DNA of 23,573 nucleotides from a virus: the IMG/VR virus record IMGVR_UViG_3300020452_000242, positions 1 through 23,573 of that record; one strand, given 5' to 3'. Numbering within the stretch: position 1 is the first letter of the stretch; every line of letters starts with the position of its first letter. The notes beneath the pieces were generated by a model. That model was not told the DNA's origin. It ran no database searches and saw only the letters and a list, made by a program, of their open reading frames with translations. Below are positions 8,982 to 16,945 of this stretch, piece by piece. A program made the position numbers and the translations under genes.

Positions 8982-10217
8982 TTAACGTTTTATCCATTTA
9001 GATTTACCTCTCATTACTTGAGCTATTTCATCTAACTTAATATTAGATAATCTTATTTTAGCGTTACGCAATGCAGCGTATCTTTGTTTTTTATATTGCG
9101 GTGCAATTGCTACCGTACTAGTTCTTGTAGATAGTATAGAATATAGCAAATGTTGATACATAGCTTCTTCAGCTAACTTAGGTATTCTACTATCTAAATC
9201 ATAAGCTAAACCATCTGATATATATTCTATTATCACTAGTTGTCCTTTTAAATTACTGGAAAAAGATATTTTACCTTCTCGCTCATTCATATTAAACCAT
9301 CCGTTAGTTTGAGCGTATTGTGGTTCCATACCATATAATTCACCATAGTTATAATACCAAAATCCTCCATAACCCCAGTCATATCCCCACCAATCAGCAC
9401 CTTGATTAAATAAAGAATTATTAAAGTTTTGGTTTATTAAATTAGTATTAGCTCTTTTCCATCTTTCTTCTGTAATGGAAGTACCTTCTGTATTTTCACC
9501 AAAGTTATCTTGAGTTGGTTGTCCAAGATTATCTTGTAAAGGCATTTCATAAGGTGAGTCAGTCAAGTTGTTTGTAGGATATAATATATGTTGTACTCCT
9601 AAAGCATCTATCCTAGATATTCTAACATAGTTGACATAATCTTGTGGTAAAGCTAAACTTAAATTATGTGGAACTGTTAACTCTTGAGATTTAATACTTT
9701 TCAATGTATCATAACTAAATTCTTGCAAACCTCTTTTAGTATGAAATATTACATCAGTTCTATCTACTCTAGGTATTATTTTATCCTGACCTACATAAGC
9801 AACCATAAAGTTATTAACTAAATCTTTAACTGTTATATAAGCGTATCCTCCATAGTTTTGCTCTACGGTCATACCGTAAGCATCTTTATTTCCATAGTTA
9901 CCACCTGTCAATGTTTTTAATTGACAAACTAATGTTTCTCCTTGTGGTAAAGCAGCATTTAATTTAACAATGTTATCTTCTACCGTGTATTGTAAAACGT
10001 ATTCTGTATAAGTTAAACCAGTTGGACTACTGTAAAGTTTAAAATTGTTTTTAGCATAATCTATACCCGCTGGATCATAATCACCAAATACTAAATCAGT
10101 GTCAAATGTAAATGTAAAATCACTTTGACCGGCTGGATCAGATACTGTAAAACCCTGCGCGCCCGCGTAATATTGTTGATTAGTCTCGGTTATTAAACCA
10201 CCATTTGGTTGTGCCAT
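8982..10217 (-). CDS. Tail tubular protein A-like connector / ring protein
   Basis: This 411-residue protein has an N-terminal beta-rich domain (about 20-125, with SDFTFTFDTDLVFGDYDP and VKLNAALPQGETLVCQL) ahead of a conserved helical body. The body has KDLVNNFMVAYVG (131-143), TDVIFHTKRGLQEFSYDTL (154-172), KSIKSQEL and LPQDYVNYVRISRID. A Trp/Tyr/Gly-rich loop (around 263-293) follows, then EYISDGLAYDLDSRIPKLAEEAMYQH and a basic C-terminus ending MRGKSKWIKR. The helical part resembles the T7 gp11-type tail tubular or head-tail gatekeeper fold, which forms a dodecameric ring under the portal. It lies 3 nt after the 230-residue connector and 3 nt before the large stabilization gene, exactly where a second ring protein is expected. 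The N-terminal beta domain may project sideways for fibre attachment; that is inference. Confidence 0.8.
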   Translation of the reverse strand: MAQPNGGLITETNQQYYAGAQGFTVSDPAGQSDFTFTFDTDLVFGDYDPAGIDYAKNNFKLYSSPTGLTYTEYVLQYTVEDNIVKLNAALPQGETLVCQLKTLTGGNYGNKDAYGMTVEQNYGGYAYITVKDLVNNFMVAYVGQDKIIPRVDRTDVIFHTKRGLQEFSYDTLKSIKSQELTVPHNLSLALPQDYVNYVRISRIDALGVQHILYPTNNLTDSPYEMPLQDNLGQPTQDNFGENTEGTSITEERWKRANTNLINQNFNNSLFNQGADWWGYDWGYGGFWYYNYGELYGMEPQYAQTNGWFNMNEREGKISFSSNLKGQLVIIEYISDGLAYDLDSRIPKLAEEAMYQHLLYSILSTRTSTVAIAPQYKKQRYAALRNAKIRLSNIKLDEIAQVMRGKSKWIKR

Positions 10218-10220
10218 GTT

Positions 10221-10913
10221 TTATGATTTTGCGTTTTGTTCTTCTGTAGCTACCGCTTGGCCAGCTACTTGTATTATTGTAGGATCATTAATTATAACAC
10301 CAGCATAAGCTAATATTCTCATTATTATATTAGTTTGTTCTGAAGGTGCTAATTCAAAAGCTGTAGACGCAGGAGGTGCTTGATATTCAAATTGACCTAA
10401 AGAACCCACACCATATTGCCAAACAACATCTGAAGGTGTTTTTAAATATGATACAGTTATATTATCATTTATATTTGTAGGGTAAATGTATAACTTGTCA
10501 TCTTCATATAAGTATATGGGAAAGTGCTCAGTTGGTTGAGTTAACGGGGAAAGTAATATTTGTGTTAACTCATTTCTTTGTGAGTATTGAGTAAGCTCTG
10601 TACCTTTATAAAATACGCTACCTAATCTATAAATATCAGTAGGTACCAAAGTAAATTCAGGTCCTACAAATGCTGTAGTTCCTGTTCTTTGAAAAAACTG
10701 TAGTTTTTGTTGTATATTTTTTACTCTGTTTGAGTATTCAGTATCGTTTTGAGGAACACGATATTGTTGATTCAAGCTTTCAAAGTAAGTTTCAAATATA
10801 TCTAGTTGCACTTGAGTAGCCACTTTATTGAACTCATCAGGTGTCATATATCCTCTTTGTTGTTGATTTAATATTAACAACACAGTTTTATATACAGTGT
10901 TTACGTTTACCAT
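10221..10913 (-). CDS. Head-tail connector / ring protein
   Basis: This 230-residue protein starts VNVNTVYKTVLLILNQQQRG and continues YMTPDEFNKVATQVQLDIFE (about 22-41). A central segment follows with PTDIYRLGSVFYKG (about 91-104) and LLSPLTQPTEHFPIYLYEDD (about 120-139). A helical C-terminus has FELAPSEQTNIIMRILAYAG (about 186-205). This pattern is one I associate with connector/ring proteins directly downstream of the capsid genes in crAss-like and marine podoviruses: helical N-terminus contacting the portal, beta-hairpin core and helical C-terminus. It would link the portal ring to the tail barrel. The gene has a 51-nt leader containing a G+C-rich hairpin, and its stop is 3 nt before the next ring protein. 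The family assignment is from memory of conserved motifs, not from a search. It could alternatively be called a head completion protein. Confidence 0.8.
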   Translation of the reverse strand: MVNVNTVYKTVLLILNQQQRGYMTPDEFNKVATQVQLDIFETYFESLNQQYRVPQNDTEYSNRVKNIQQKLQFFQRTGTTAFVGPEFTLVPTDIYRLGSVFYKGTELTQYSQRNELTQILLSPLTQPTEHFPIYLYEDDKLYIYPTNINDNITVSYLKTPSDVVWQYGVGSLGQFEYQAPPASTAFELAPSEQTNIIMRILAYAGVIINDPTIIQVAGQAVATEEQNAKS

Positions 10914-10937
10914 TATATTTTTATTGTTTAATATAGA

Positions 10938-10953
10938 GGCGGACGAATCCGCC
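10938..10953 (-). promoter_or_regulatory. Intergenic hairpin with UUCG loop, copy 3 of an ATAAGGG-hairpin element
   Basis: On the minus strand the sequence GGCGGATTCGTCCGCC forms a perfect 6-bp stem with a UUCG tetraloop. TATAAGGGG overlaps its 5' edge, and it lies 12 nt after the stop of the 271-residue gene. The 3' flank is CTCTATATTAAAC, not a U-tract, so it does not look like a standard intrinsic terminator. It could be an RNA-stabilising or attenuating element that sets expression between head and connector genes. Confidence 0.7.
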
Positions 10954-10964
10954 CCTTATATTTA

Positions 10965-11780
10965 TTATAGTCTTTTTTCAATAGACTTATACACTTCAAC
11001 TCCTTCATCGGTTTTAAACCATGATGCTAAAGCTGAATATGGATTTTCATCAAATGGAACAGCCATTAATTTTCTGTCATTACTTCCCCAATGGAAAGAT
11101 CTTTGATCAGAAGATAATTTAATAATATCAAGCTCTACAGCGTTAATACCAAAATTTCTAAGCTGAACATTATCATCTTTTGCAAGAGCTAAAAATAATT
11201 GAGGATTTTTCTTAGCAAGTAATAATAAATCTCTTTTTAATTCTTTAGATGATAAAGATGAAACCTTAGAACCAATCTCTACTCTTACTATAGCTTCTGC
11301 ATGATCAATATCCATATTTTTAGCAGCATTTAATGCTTCTATTTCAAACTCTATGTCTTGTAATTGATCTTGAGCTACTCTTTGAGGGACATGCTCTATA
11401 TACTTCTTATCACGCATTGGGTGATATAAAGAAAGCAACTGTTGTAAACCAATATTTTCTTTAGGCACGGATAATATTCCATCTCTAAAAATAATATGAC
11501 CCATTGTTACTTCTCCTTTTTGTTCATCAACAAACGGTGAACTCATATTCGTAGCATATCTAAGCTCTCTTTGAGTATTTTTATTTGTATCAAACCATAG
11601 TAAAGGATGTCTTCTCGTGTGTTTACTAGGTATAGTAAATGTAAGCGGTTCTTTATTTCCTCTTAATAGATAAGTTCTATCTTTTATTTCCCAGCTATTT
11701 TTTTTAACTGGTTTTTCTTTGACAGGAGCAGGAGCTGTTACAACTTCTTCAACCTGTTCTTCTTTTTTCTTTTTTGTCAT
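10965..11780 (-). CDS. Conserved head-region protein of unknown function
   Basis: This 271-residue protein has a Lys/Glu/Pro/Val-rich disordered N-terminus (MTKKKKEEQ, then APAPVKEKPVKK to about residue 27). A compact domain follows with NSWEIKDRTYLLRGNKEPL (28-46), HTRRHPLLWFD, QRELRYATNMSSPFVDEQKG and GHIIFRDGILSVP. After it comes a mostly helical C-terminal half with KELKRDLLLLAKKNPQLFLALA and LRNFGINAVELDIIKLS. It lies between the major capsid gene (82-nt gap with a hairpin) and the first connector (51-nt gap with a hairpin). Position suggests a capsid-associated, head completion or assembly protein, probably abundant given the neighbouring RNA elements. I recognise the WEIKDR and RELRYATN blocks as the kind seen in uncultured marine phages, but know no function. 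No enzyme motif is visible. Confidence 0.75.
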   Translation of the reverse strand: MTKKKKEEQVEEVVTAPAPVKEKPVKKNSWEIKDRTYLLRGNKEPLTFTIPSKHTRRHPLLWFDTNKNTQRELRYATNMSSPFVDEQKGEVTMGHIIFRDGILSVPKENIGLQQLLSLYHPMRDKKYIEHVPQRVAQDQLQDIEFEIEALNAAKNMDIDHAEAIVRVEIGSKVSSLSSKELKRDLLLLAKKNPQLFLALAKDDNVQLRNFGINAVELDIIKLSSDQRSFHWGSNDRKLMAVPFDENPYSALASWFKTDEGVEVYKSIEKRL

Positions 11781-11813
11781 AATATAATATAATTAAATAA
11801 GTTAAAGGTAGTT

Positions 11814-11847
11814 GGGCGTCTTTTTGAGCGTTTGCTTTTTGACGCCC
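11814..11847 (-). promoter_or_regulatory. Intergenic hairpin after the capsid gene, copy 2 of an ATAAGGG-hairpin element
   Basis: On the minus strand GGGCGTC (11847-11841) pairs with GACGCCC (11820-11814). Inside is a second short stem, AGC/GCT, around an AAAC loop, flanked by A-rich internal loops that contain TCAAAAAG twice. ATTATAAGGGAAA precedes it, and it begins 16 nt after the major capsid stop. The 3' side (AACTACC) has no U-tract. This sits in the longest gap of the window (82 nt). It probably protects or processes the 3' end of capsid mRNA, or partially attenuates transcription. Confidence 0.7.
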
Positions 11848-11862
11848 TTTCCCTTATAATAG

Positions 11863-13320
11863 TTATACTCCTTGGAATAAAACAAAGTTGTTAGCAGCTT
11901 GAGTTACTAAACATCTTTCTGATAGGAAGTTAACCTCCATAGCATCAAGATCTGAAGTATATGCTCCACCTGCAGAACCTGTTAACCAAGACTTCATTCT
12001 TCGGTCATCACTTTGAGAAGCTCTATATCTTACGTGTAAGAAAGGTCTTCTAATGTTTGTACCTAAAGTTTGATCGTAAACTGTTGTAGTACCTGCTGGT
12101 ATTAATACACCTTCGATAGAAGCAGGACCAGTCATACCACCACGCGTAGAAGCGTCGTTTAAGTATTTCCAGTCTGTTTTATAGAAGTCGTATGAACCTC
12201 TTCTGAAACCACTAAAACCTAAGTTTAAAGCCATTTCTTCTGAGTTTTCAAATAATCCATAAGCAGTACCACCTGCAGCACCTGAAGAAATGTTAGCTAA
12301 CATATCATCAAATTCTAAAGCAGTTTCTCTATTTAAGAAAAGCATGTTCTCTTCAATAGCACCTTGAGTATCTAAGTTTCTAAGAATCTCGTCAAAATCT
12401 CCAATACCTGTAGCTGTAGAGAAACCAACTTGTACATTACCTCTATCTTGGATAGCAGCAAATAAACCTTGAGAACCAATAGCTCCTGATGCACCAGCAG
12501 CAACCGCAGAACCTCCTGCAGTTAATTCTGATTCAACGCACATCATTTCTAAATAGTCTTCAAATCTAAGTCTAGTTTCTGATTCAGCTTTTAGATACCA
12601 TAAGTATCCTCCTGTTCCATCTTCTGTAGCAACTTCTACCCAACCAATTTGAGCCATATCAGAACCATTAACAACATATTTGTTTCTAATGATGATAGGG
12701 TTATTTTGGAATTGAGTAAATGCAGGGTCAACACTAATGTATTGTCCGTTTGCAAGAGTTGAAGTAGCACCAGCTCCTGGTACAAAGTTAGGAGTAACTG
12801 ATCCTTTTCCATATTCAGCACCGTAAACAAATACTTTTACATTACCTACTAAACCAGCAGCTGCAATTGTAGCAGCAGTATAAGGTTCAACAGTAATAGT
12901 ATTAGCACCTGGATCAGATACAGATACTAACGCTTTTACTTCTGCACCAAAGTCGTCCATAATTACTACGGTCGCTCTAGCAGAAACAACGTTGTTAATA
13001 TCAGCAGCAGCAGTAGGGTTAACGTTAATTACGTTACCAGCTACAGTACAGCCATCATATGCAATATGTAATCTATTTTGTTCAGACCAGATTACTTGGT
13101 CACTTGTCATAGGAAGTTCAGCACCAACCATTCTTAAGAATCCAGATAGAGTTCTGTTACCATATCTCTCAACTTCTTGTTCGTAGATTTCCGGTAAATA
13201 CTGCTGTGCAAAATCCGCAAAGTTAGCAGCTCCAGCGTCTGTCCACTGTAAATAGTTAGACTGTAAAACCTCCTGTCTTTGTGATGGTACAATAGTACCA
13301 AATTGTGGGGTTAAAGCCAT
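11863..13320 (-). CDS. Major capsid protein
   Basis: This 485-residue protein is the right size and position for a major capsid protein of crAss-like or marine podovirus type. It follows portal and scaffold genes and precedes the connectors. It starts MALTPQFGTIVPSQRQEVLQ, with a helical N-arm (FADFAQQYLPEIYEQEVERYG, about 34-54). An Ala/Gly/Val-rich beta region follows, then a central segment with ETRLRFEDYLEMMCVESEL (about 247-265), a Gly/Ala-rich loop and LFLNRETALEFDDMLANIS. Near the C-terminus is RPFLHVRYRASQSDDRRMKSWL. The alternation of a long alpha segment and beta-rich axial region is compatible with an HK97 fold, inferred from size and context. Gene spacing is 11 nt after the scaffold-like gene. 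The 82-nt downstream gap with a stable hairpin is consistent with differential, high-level expression. No SD is seen; the leader is AATTAATAAAAATG. Confidence 0.85.
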   Translation of the reverse strand: MALTPQFGTIVPSQRQEVLQSNYLQWTDAGAANFADFAQQYLPEIYEQEVERYGNRTLSGFLRMVGAELPMTSDQVIWSEQNRLHIAYDGCTVAGNVINVNPTAAADINNVVSARATVVIMDDFGAEVKALVSVSDPGANTITVEPYTAATIAAAGLVGNVKVFVYGAEYGKGSVTPNFVPGAGATSTLANGQYISVDPAFTQFQNNPIIIRNKYVVNGSDMAQIGWVEVATEDGTGGYLWYLKAESETRLRFEDYLEMMCVESELTAGGSAVAAGASGAIGSQGLFAAIQDRGNVQVGFSTATGIGDFDEILRNLDTQGAIEENMLFLNRETALEFDDMLANISSGAAGGTAYGLFENSEEMALNLGFSGFRRGSYDFYKTDWKYLNDASTRGGMTGPASIEGVLIPAGTTTVYDQTLGTNIRRPFLHVRYRASQSDDRRMKSWLTGSAGGAYTSDLDAMEVNFLSERCLVTQAANNFVLFQGV

Positions 13321-13331
13321 TTTTATTAATT

Positions 13332-14534
13332 TTAATTGTTAAAACTTTTCTTTTTAATTCTAAGTTTAGACGAATCCGTTCCACTGACAGCTTTGACTTT
13401 AAAACCTTTTACAAATACGTCCCCACCGGCAACTTGCCTCGGCGCATTTATAGTTGGGTTCTTAGAGCCGTCCACAACCTGTTTAATACCATCAGCTTTA
13501 CCTTGCTCATAAAAATGAGTGGCAAGTTGATCTGCATTCATAGCTGTGTACATAGCTTTATGATAACCACTAGTATCAACCATGTTACCCTTTTCATCAA
13601 GATAAGGATTAACAAAGTTATTAATATTAGATTGTTTATCACTAACAGCGTTTGGATTCTTAACATTATATCTAAATTTTTGGTCTCCTACTTTAAAATC
13701 AAAACCTTTGAAATCTTCAGAAAACAATTTTTTAGTATTGTCTTTAAATCTTTTGTGCTGTTCTTCAACGACTTGTTGTTCGTCTTTATATCTATTGAAA
13801 AATTCCGTAGCTTTAGCTTGATCATCATTAACTACATTGCGGGTCTTAATAGACTCATAATATTGTTCTTTTAATTTATCTAAATGGCTACGAGCTTCTG
13901 CAATAGCTTCTTTTTTAGCGAGTTGTTTTTTCTTGATGTCTCGCTCTTCATCAACCTCCTCATCATAATCAAAAGTGTCTTCCAGCATGAAAGATACTTC
14001 ATCGTTATTAAGATGAGGTTTAGTATTTTTATAGTACTCCCTTAGCAATACATTTTCATCTATATTTGTATAATCTCTATTTAACCTAACATAGTCTTCC
14101 AATGTTCCACCAGTTTCATTCATAAAATCAACTAGTTTATTTAAATTTTCGGGAACCTTTATTTCTTCTTTTAATTGTTTAACAGGTGTTTCTTCTTTAT
14201 TAACTTCTTCAACACGCTCAATGATTGATTCTGGTTGTTCATCTGTATTGATGACCCGTATTTGTTCGTCCATTTCTGGGCTATCTCCGGGTGATTTTTC
14301 CACAGGAACATCCTCTGTTTTTCGCTCTTGAAGGGCATCTTGTTCTTTTTTATCTGTTAAATCAACTTTTACAACTGAAGGTATAACTTCTCCTTGAGCT
14401 TCCGGTTTAGTTAAATCTACTTTAACTGGTTCGCTCTGGTTCATACCTAAGTTTTTAGTTTTTTGTTTAGGTTTAGACTTCATTTTAAAGTCACCTTCTT
14501 GTTTGACCTCTACGGCCGCTTTTTTTTCTGCCAT
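13332..14534 (-). CDS. Scaffold-like acidic head assembly protein
   Basis: This 400-residue hydrophilic protein is rich in Lys, Glu and Asp. The first ~125 residues are low-complexity and predicted disordered, and contain VKVDLT twice (about 37-42 and 54-59), each followed by a charged Lys/Glu segment. The centre (about 125-275) is helical and coiled-coil-like (ERDIKKKQLAKKEAIAEARS, then HLDKLKEQYYESIK). The C-terminal part has a more ordered section (GFDFKVGDQKFRYNV, near 275-290) and a basic tail, SKLRIKKKSFNN. Length, charge, helicity, basic C-terminal tail and placement between portal and major capsid genes fit a scaffolding protein, whose C-terminal basic segment usually contacts the capsid. 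The gene is 17 nt after the portal stop and 11 nt before the capsid start. No protease motif is visible, so whether it is cleaved or exits intact cannot be told. Confidence 0.75.
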   Translation of the reverse strand: MAEKKAAVEVKQEGDFKMKSKPKQKTKNLGMNQSEPVKVDLTKPEAQGEVIPSVVKVDLTDKKEQDALQERKTEDVPVEKSPGDSPEMDEQIRVINTDEQPESIIERVEEVNKEETPVKQLKEEIKVPENLNKLVDFMNETGGTLEDYVRLNRDYTNIDENVLLREYYKNTKPHLNNDEVSFMLEDTFDYDEEVDEERDIKKKQLAKKEAIAEARSHLDKLKEQYYESIKTRNVVNDDQAKATEFFNRYKDEQQVVEEQHKRFKDNTKKLFSEDFKGFDFKVGDQKFRYNVKNPNAVSDKQSNINNFVNPYLDEKGNMVDTSGYHKAMYTAMNADQLATHFYEQGKADGIKQVVDGSKNPTINAPRQVAGGDVFVKGFKVKAVSGTDSSKLRIKKKSFNN

Positions 14535-14551
14535 AATAAAATATTATATAA

Positions 14552-16945
14552 TTAATTAATATCCGCGGTACCAGTATACTGACCCGGGCTTTCTAGTTCA
14601 AAATTTACAGGTAATCCATTAGAATTTCTTTGTTCAATCATTCTGCTTTGTTGAGTACCCTCTATTTTTGTTCTTTTGTCTTTGCGATCTTCTATCGCAG
14701 CTTCTTTAGCTTTCATTGCTTCAACTTCCATTTTCTTTAATTCTAAATCAAATTGATGTTGAACCTGCATTTCTTGTTGTTTAATTTGAGAAGCAGTTTG
14801 TAATCTTTGTATTTCCATTTGATTCTTAGCTTGTTCAAACTGTACATTAGAAGCGGTTAAAGCTTGTTGTTTTTGCATTTCAGCTTGAGCTTGTCTTTCA
14901 CTAGCTTCTGCGTTTGCATTAGCTTGTGCTTGTATATTAGCTTGCTGAGCTTCTTGCATTTGTTTTTGCTTCTGCTTTCTTTTTTGCTTAAGCATTTGAT
15001 TAGCAAGTTTTAAATTTTTAACCTGCCTAATATCAATAGCATCTTCTAAATCTACACCACCTTGTTGAAGAGACATTTGTATGTTTTGTTCTAACATAGC
15101 TTTTTCTTCTTCTTCTGGTTCTAATTCTAAAAATATACCAAAATCATGTAATGAAAGATTTTGTATTTCACTTAACGTTCCTACATTATAGGTGGATATA
15201 GAATTTTTAAGAGAATTTAATGTTAAAGGATCCTGTAAAGAATCTGCAATTTTAAGAGAAATATTCTCACATGTTCTTAATGTTAACCATAAACTAGCAG
15301 TTAAAATATGTCTTGTTGCAGTATTAGAAGCATTAGCAGCCATTTTTTGTAAACCTACTAATGTGTCTTTTTCAGGCAAACTACCATCTCTAGCTTCATT
15401 TAATCCGGTCACATCTCTTATTAACTGTAAATAGTATTGATAAGTTTGTATTAAACTTTGTATTTTAGCTCCACCACTACCGGTTTGTAATTCTTGTATA
15501 GGTACTTTACCAGGATTCATGTCACCTTCTTGGGTTAAAGATCTACCTACAATACTACCAGTTTGGAAATACATGTTTAACGCTTCTGCTGGATTATAAT
15601 TAGTACCATTACCTAAGTCAACCTCAGCAAGTCCATCCATATCTAAAAATACACCATCAGGTACCATTCTAGCAATAACTTGTTGTAATTTTAAATGAGT
15701 TATTTGAATCATATCAGCAAAACCAGTTACTCTACTTACTAAGCTTTCAATTCTTCCTTTGTACATTCGAGGCGCGCATATAGTATAACTCATTTCTACT
15801 TTAGTAGTATCCGAAAAAGGTCTTGTCATGTTTTCAGACATTTTCCATTCTATAAGTTGGTTGTTACCTATAATTTTCGCTCCTTGATATAGTACTTCTA
15901 TTTTTCTAGAAACAGTTTCAAAATTATCGCTGTCTGGTGGGTTAAACTGATCATCTTTAACTAACGCTTTTTGCAAGCCTTGATCTGTTTGTTTTATTTT
16001 AAACACCTGTGTGTTATATGTTTTATATTCAAAAAATAAAACCTGAACAGTGTTAGGATCGTAAGTTTGCCAACCATACATGGTTTGAGAACTATATCCT
16101 TGAGTGTCTTGTATTTTGCTTAATTCTGCTTCTGCTAAACCAGGGAATCTTTTTGCAATTTCAGGAATAGTCATCGCTTTTACTTCACCTACATAATAAA
16201 TATCTTCAAAGTTTGGATCTTCTGTGTATGAATATATTAAATAAGCTGGATCTACATAATCTACTGTTACTCCATTTGCTTTATTCCAACTAGTTTTCAC
16301 AGCACCAATACCTAATGTAACTAAATCTTGATTAAATCTTTTCTTTATATTATCAAATCTGTTTTTACTAAGCTCATTGTTTATAACTTCTTCTTCAGCT
16401 ATTTCTATAGACTGTTTATAAGAGAGTTGCATATGCAAGTCTAGCTCTTCTTCTGATTCAGGAAGTTTTGTTTTATCAGTTTGGTATTCATCAAGACCTA
16501 GTGTGTTCTGTAAATTATCAAGATAAGGTTTAGCTGCCATATCTTGTAGTATAGCTGTAGCGTAATCAGTTCGTTTTTTTAAAGCAACTGGATCTTGAGC
16601 AAAAGCTTTTATTTCATAATCTTTATTAGATAATCCATTAACCACAATGTCAACAAACTTTGCTATAATAGGAACTGGTTTCCAGTCTAAATTAAGATAG
16701 GACAAATCACCATTAATAGATAATTCATCTTTATATTTTTGAACTGGTTGTTCTCCTTTAGCATATAGTCTTCTTTGGTGAAACAAATTATAAGATAATG
16801 CAAAACGTGTGCCATTACCTCCTTGTCTCCACCATTCTGTTTCAATAGCTTGAGCAACTTTTCTACCGTATTCCGGAGTAGCTTTTTCCGCATCAGGAAC
16901 TGTCTGACTAGGAAAAGTACTAGAGTAGTTTGTTGTAATATTCAT
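14552..16945 (-). CDS. Portal protein
   Basis: This 797-residue protein follows TerL directly (TAA then ATG, no gap), the usual place for the portal. Supporting segments are GDLSYLNLDWKPVPIIAKFV (about 83-102) and VDIVVNGLSNKDYEIKAFA early on, and VTGLNEARDGSLPEKDTLVG (about 512-531) before the Ala-rich helix MAANASNTATRHILTASLWL. The latter matches the stem/wing region of long podovirus portals. From about 640 to 750 the C-terminus is an extremely Gln/Ala/Lys-rich coiled coil, expected to form a barrel projecting into the capsid as in P22-type portals. The length is close to the 750-800 residues I know for crAss-like portals. It forms the dodecameric DNA channel and docks the terminase. The start is supported by abutment with the TerL stop. 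Confidence 0.9.
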   Translation of the reverse strand: MNITTNYSSTFPSQTVPDAEKATPEYGRKVAQAIETEWWRQGGNGTRFALSYNLFHQRRLYAKGEQPVQKYKDELSINGDLSYLNLDWKPVPIIAKFVDIVVNGLSNKDYEIKAFAQDPVALKKRTDYATAILQDMAAKPYLDNLQNTLGLDEYQTDKTKLPESEEELDLHMQLSYKQSIEIAEEEVINNELSKNRFDNIKKRFNQDLVTLGIGAVKTSWNKANGVTVDYVDPAYLIYSYTEDPNFEDIYYVGEVKAMTIPEIAKRFPGLAEAELSKIQDTQGYSSQTMYGWQTYDPNTVQVLFFEYKTYNTQVFKIKQTDQGLQKALVKDDQFNPPDSDNFETVSRKIEVLYQGAKIIGNNQLIEWKMSENMTRPFSDTTKVEMSYTICAPRMYKGRIESLVSRVTGFADMIQITHLKLQQVIARMVPDGVFLDMDGLAEVDLGNGTNYNPAEALNMYFQTGSIVGRSLTQEGDMNPGKVPIQELQTGSGGAKIQSLIQTYQYYLQLIRDVTGLNEARDGSLPEKDTLVGLQKMAANASNTATRHILTASLWLTLRTCENISLKIADSLQDPLTLNSLKNSISTYNVGTLSEIQNLSLHDFGIFLELEPEEEEKAMLEQNIQMSLQQGGVDLEDAIDIRQVKNLKLANQMLKQKRKQKQKQMQEAQQANIQAQANANAEASERQAQAEMQKQQALTASNVQFEQAKNQMEIQRLQTASQIKQQEMQVQHQFDLELKKMEVEAMKAKEAAIEDRKDKRTKIEGTQQSRMIEQRNSNGLPVNFELESPGQYTGTADIN

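Noticed and set aside
10938-10953. GGCGGA-TTCG-TCCGCC read as a rho-independent terminator
   Set aside because: The stem is good, but the downstream strand is CTCTATATTAAAC rather than a U-run, and co-oriented genes continue directly after it.
12636-12830. 64-codon minus-strand frame inside the capsid gene
   Set aside because: It is an alternate frame within the capsid gene, Leu-rich by codon shift, without support as a real gene.
13305-13874. 189-codon open frame on the plus strand opposite the scaffold and capsid start
   Set aside because: It lies fully antisense to convincing genes. Its product is a hydrophobic Ile/Phe-rich composition typical of the complement of A-rich Lys/Glu codons, and it has no family-like motif.
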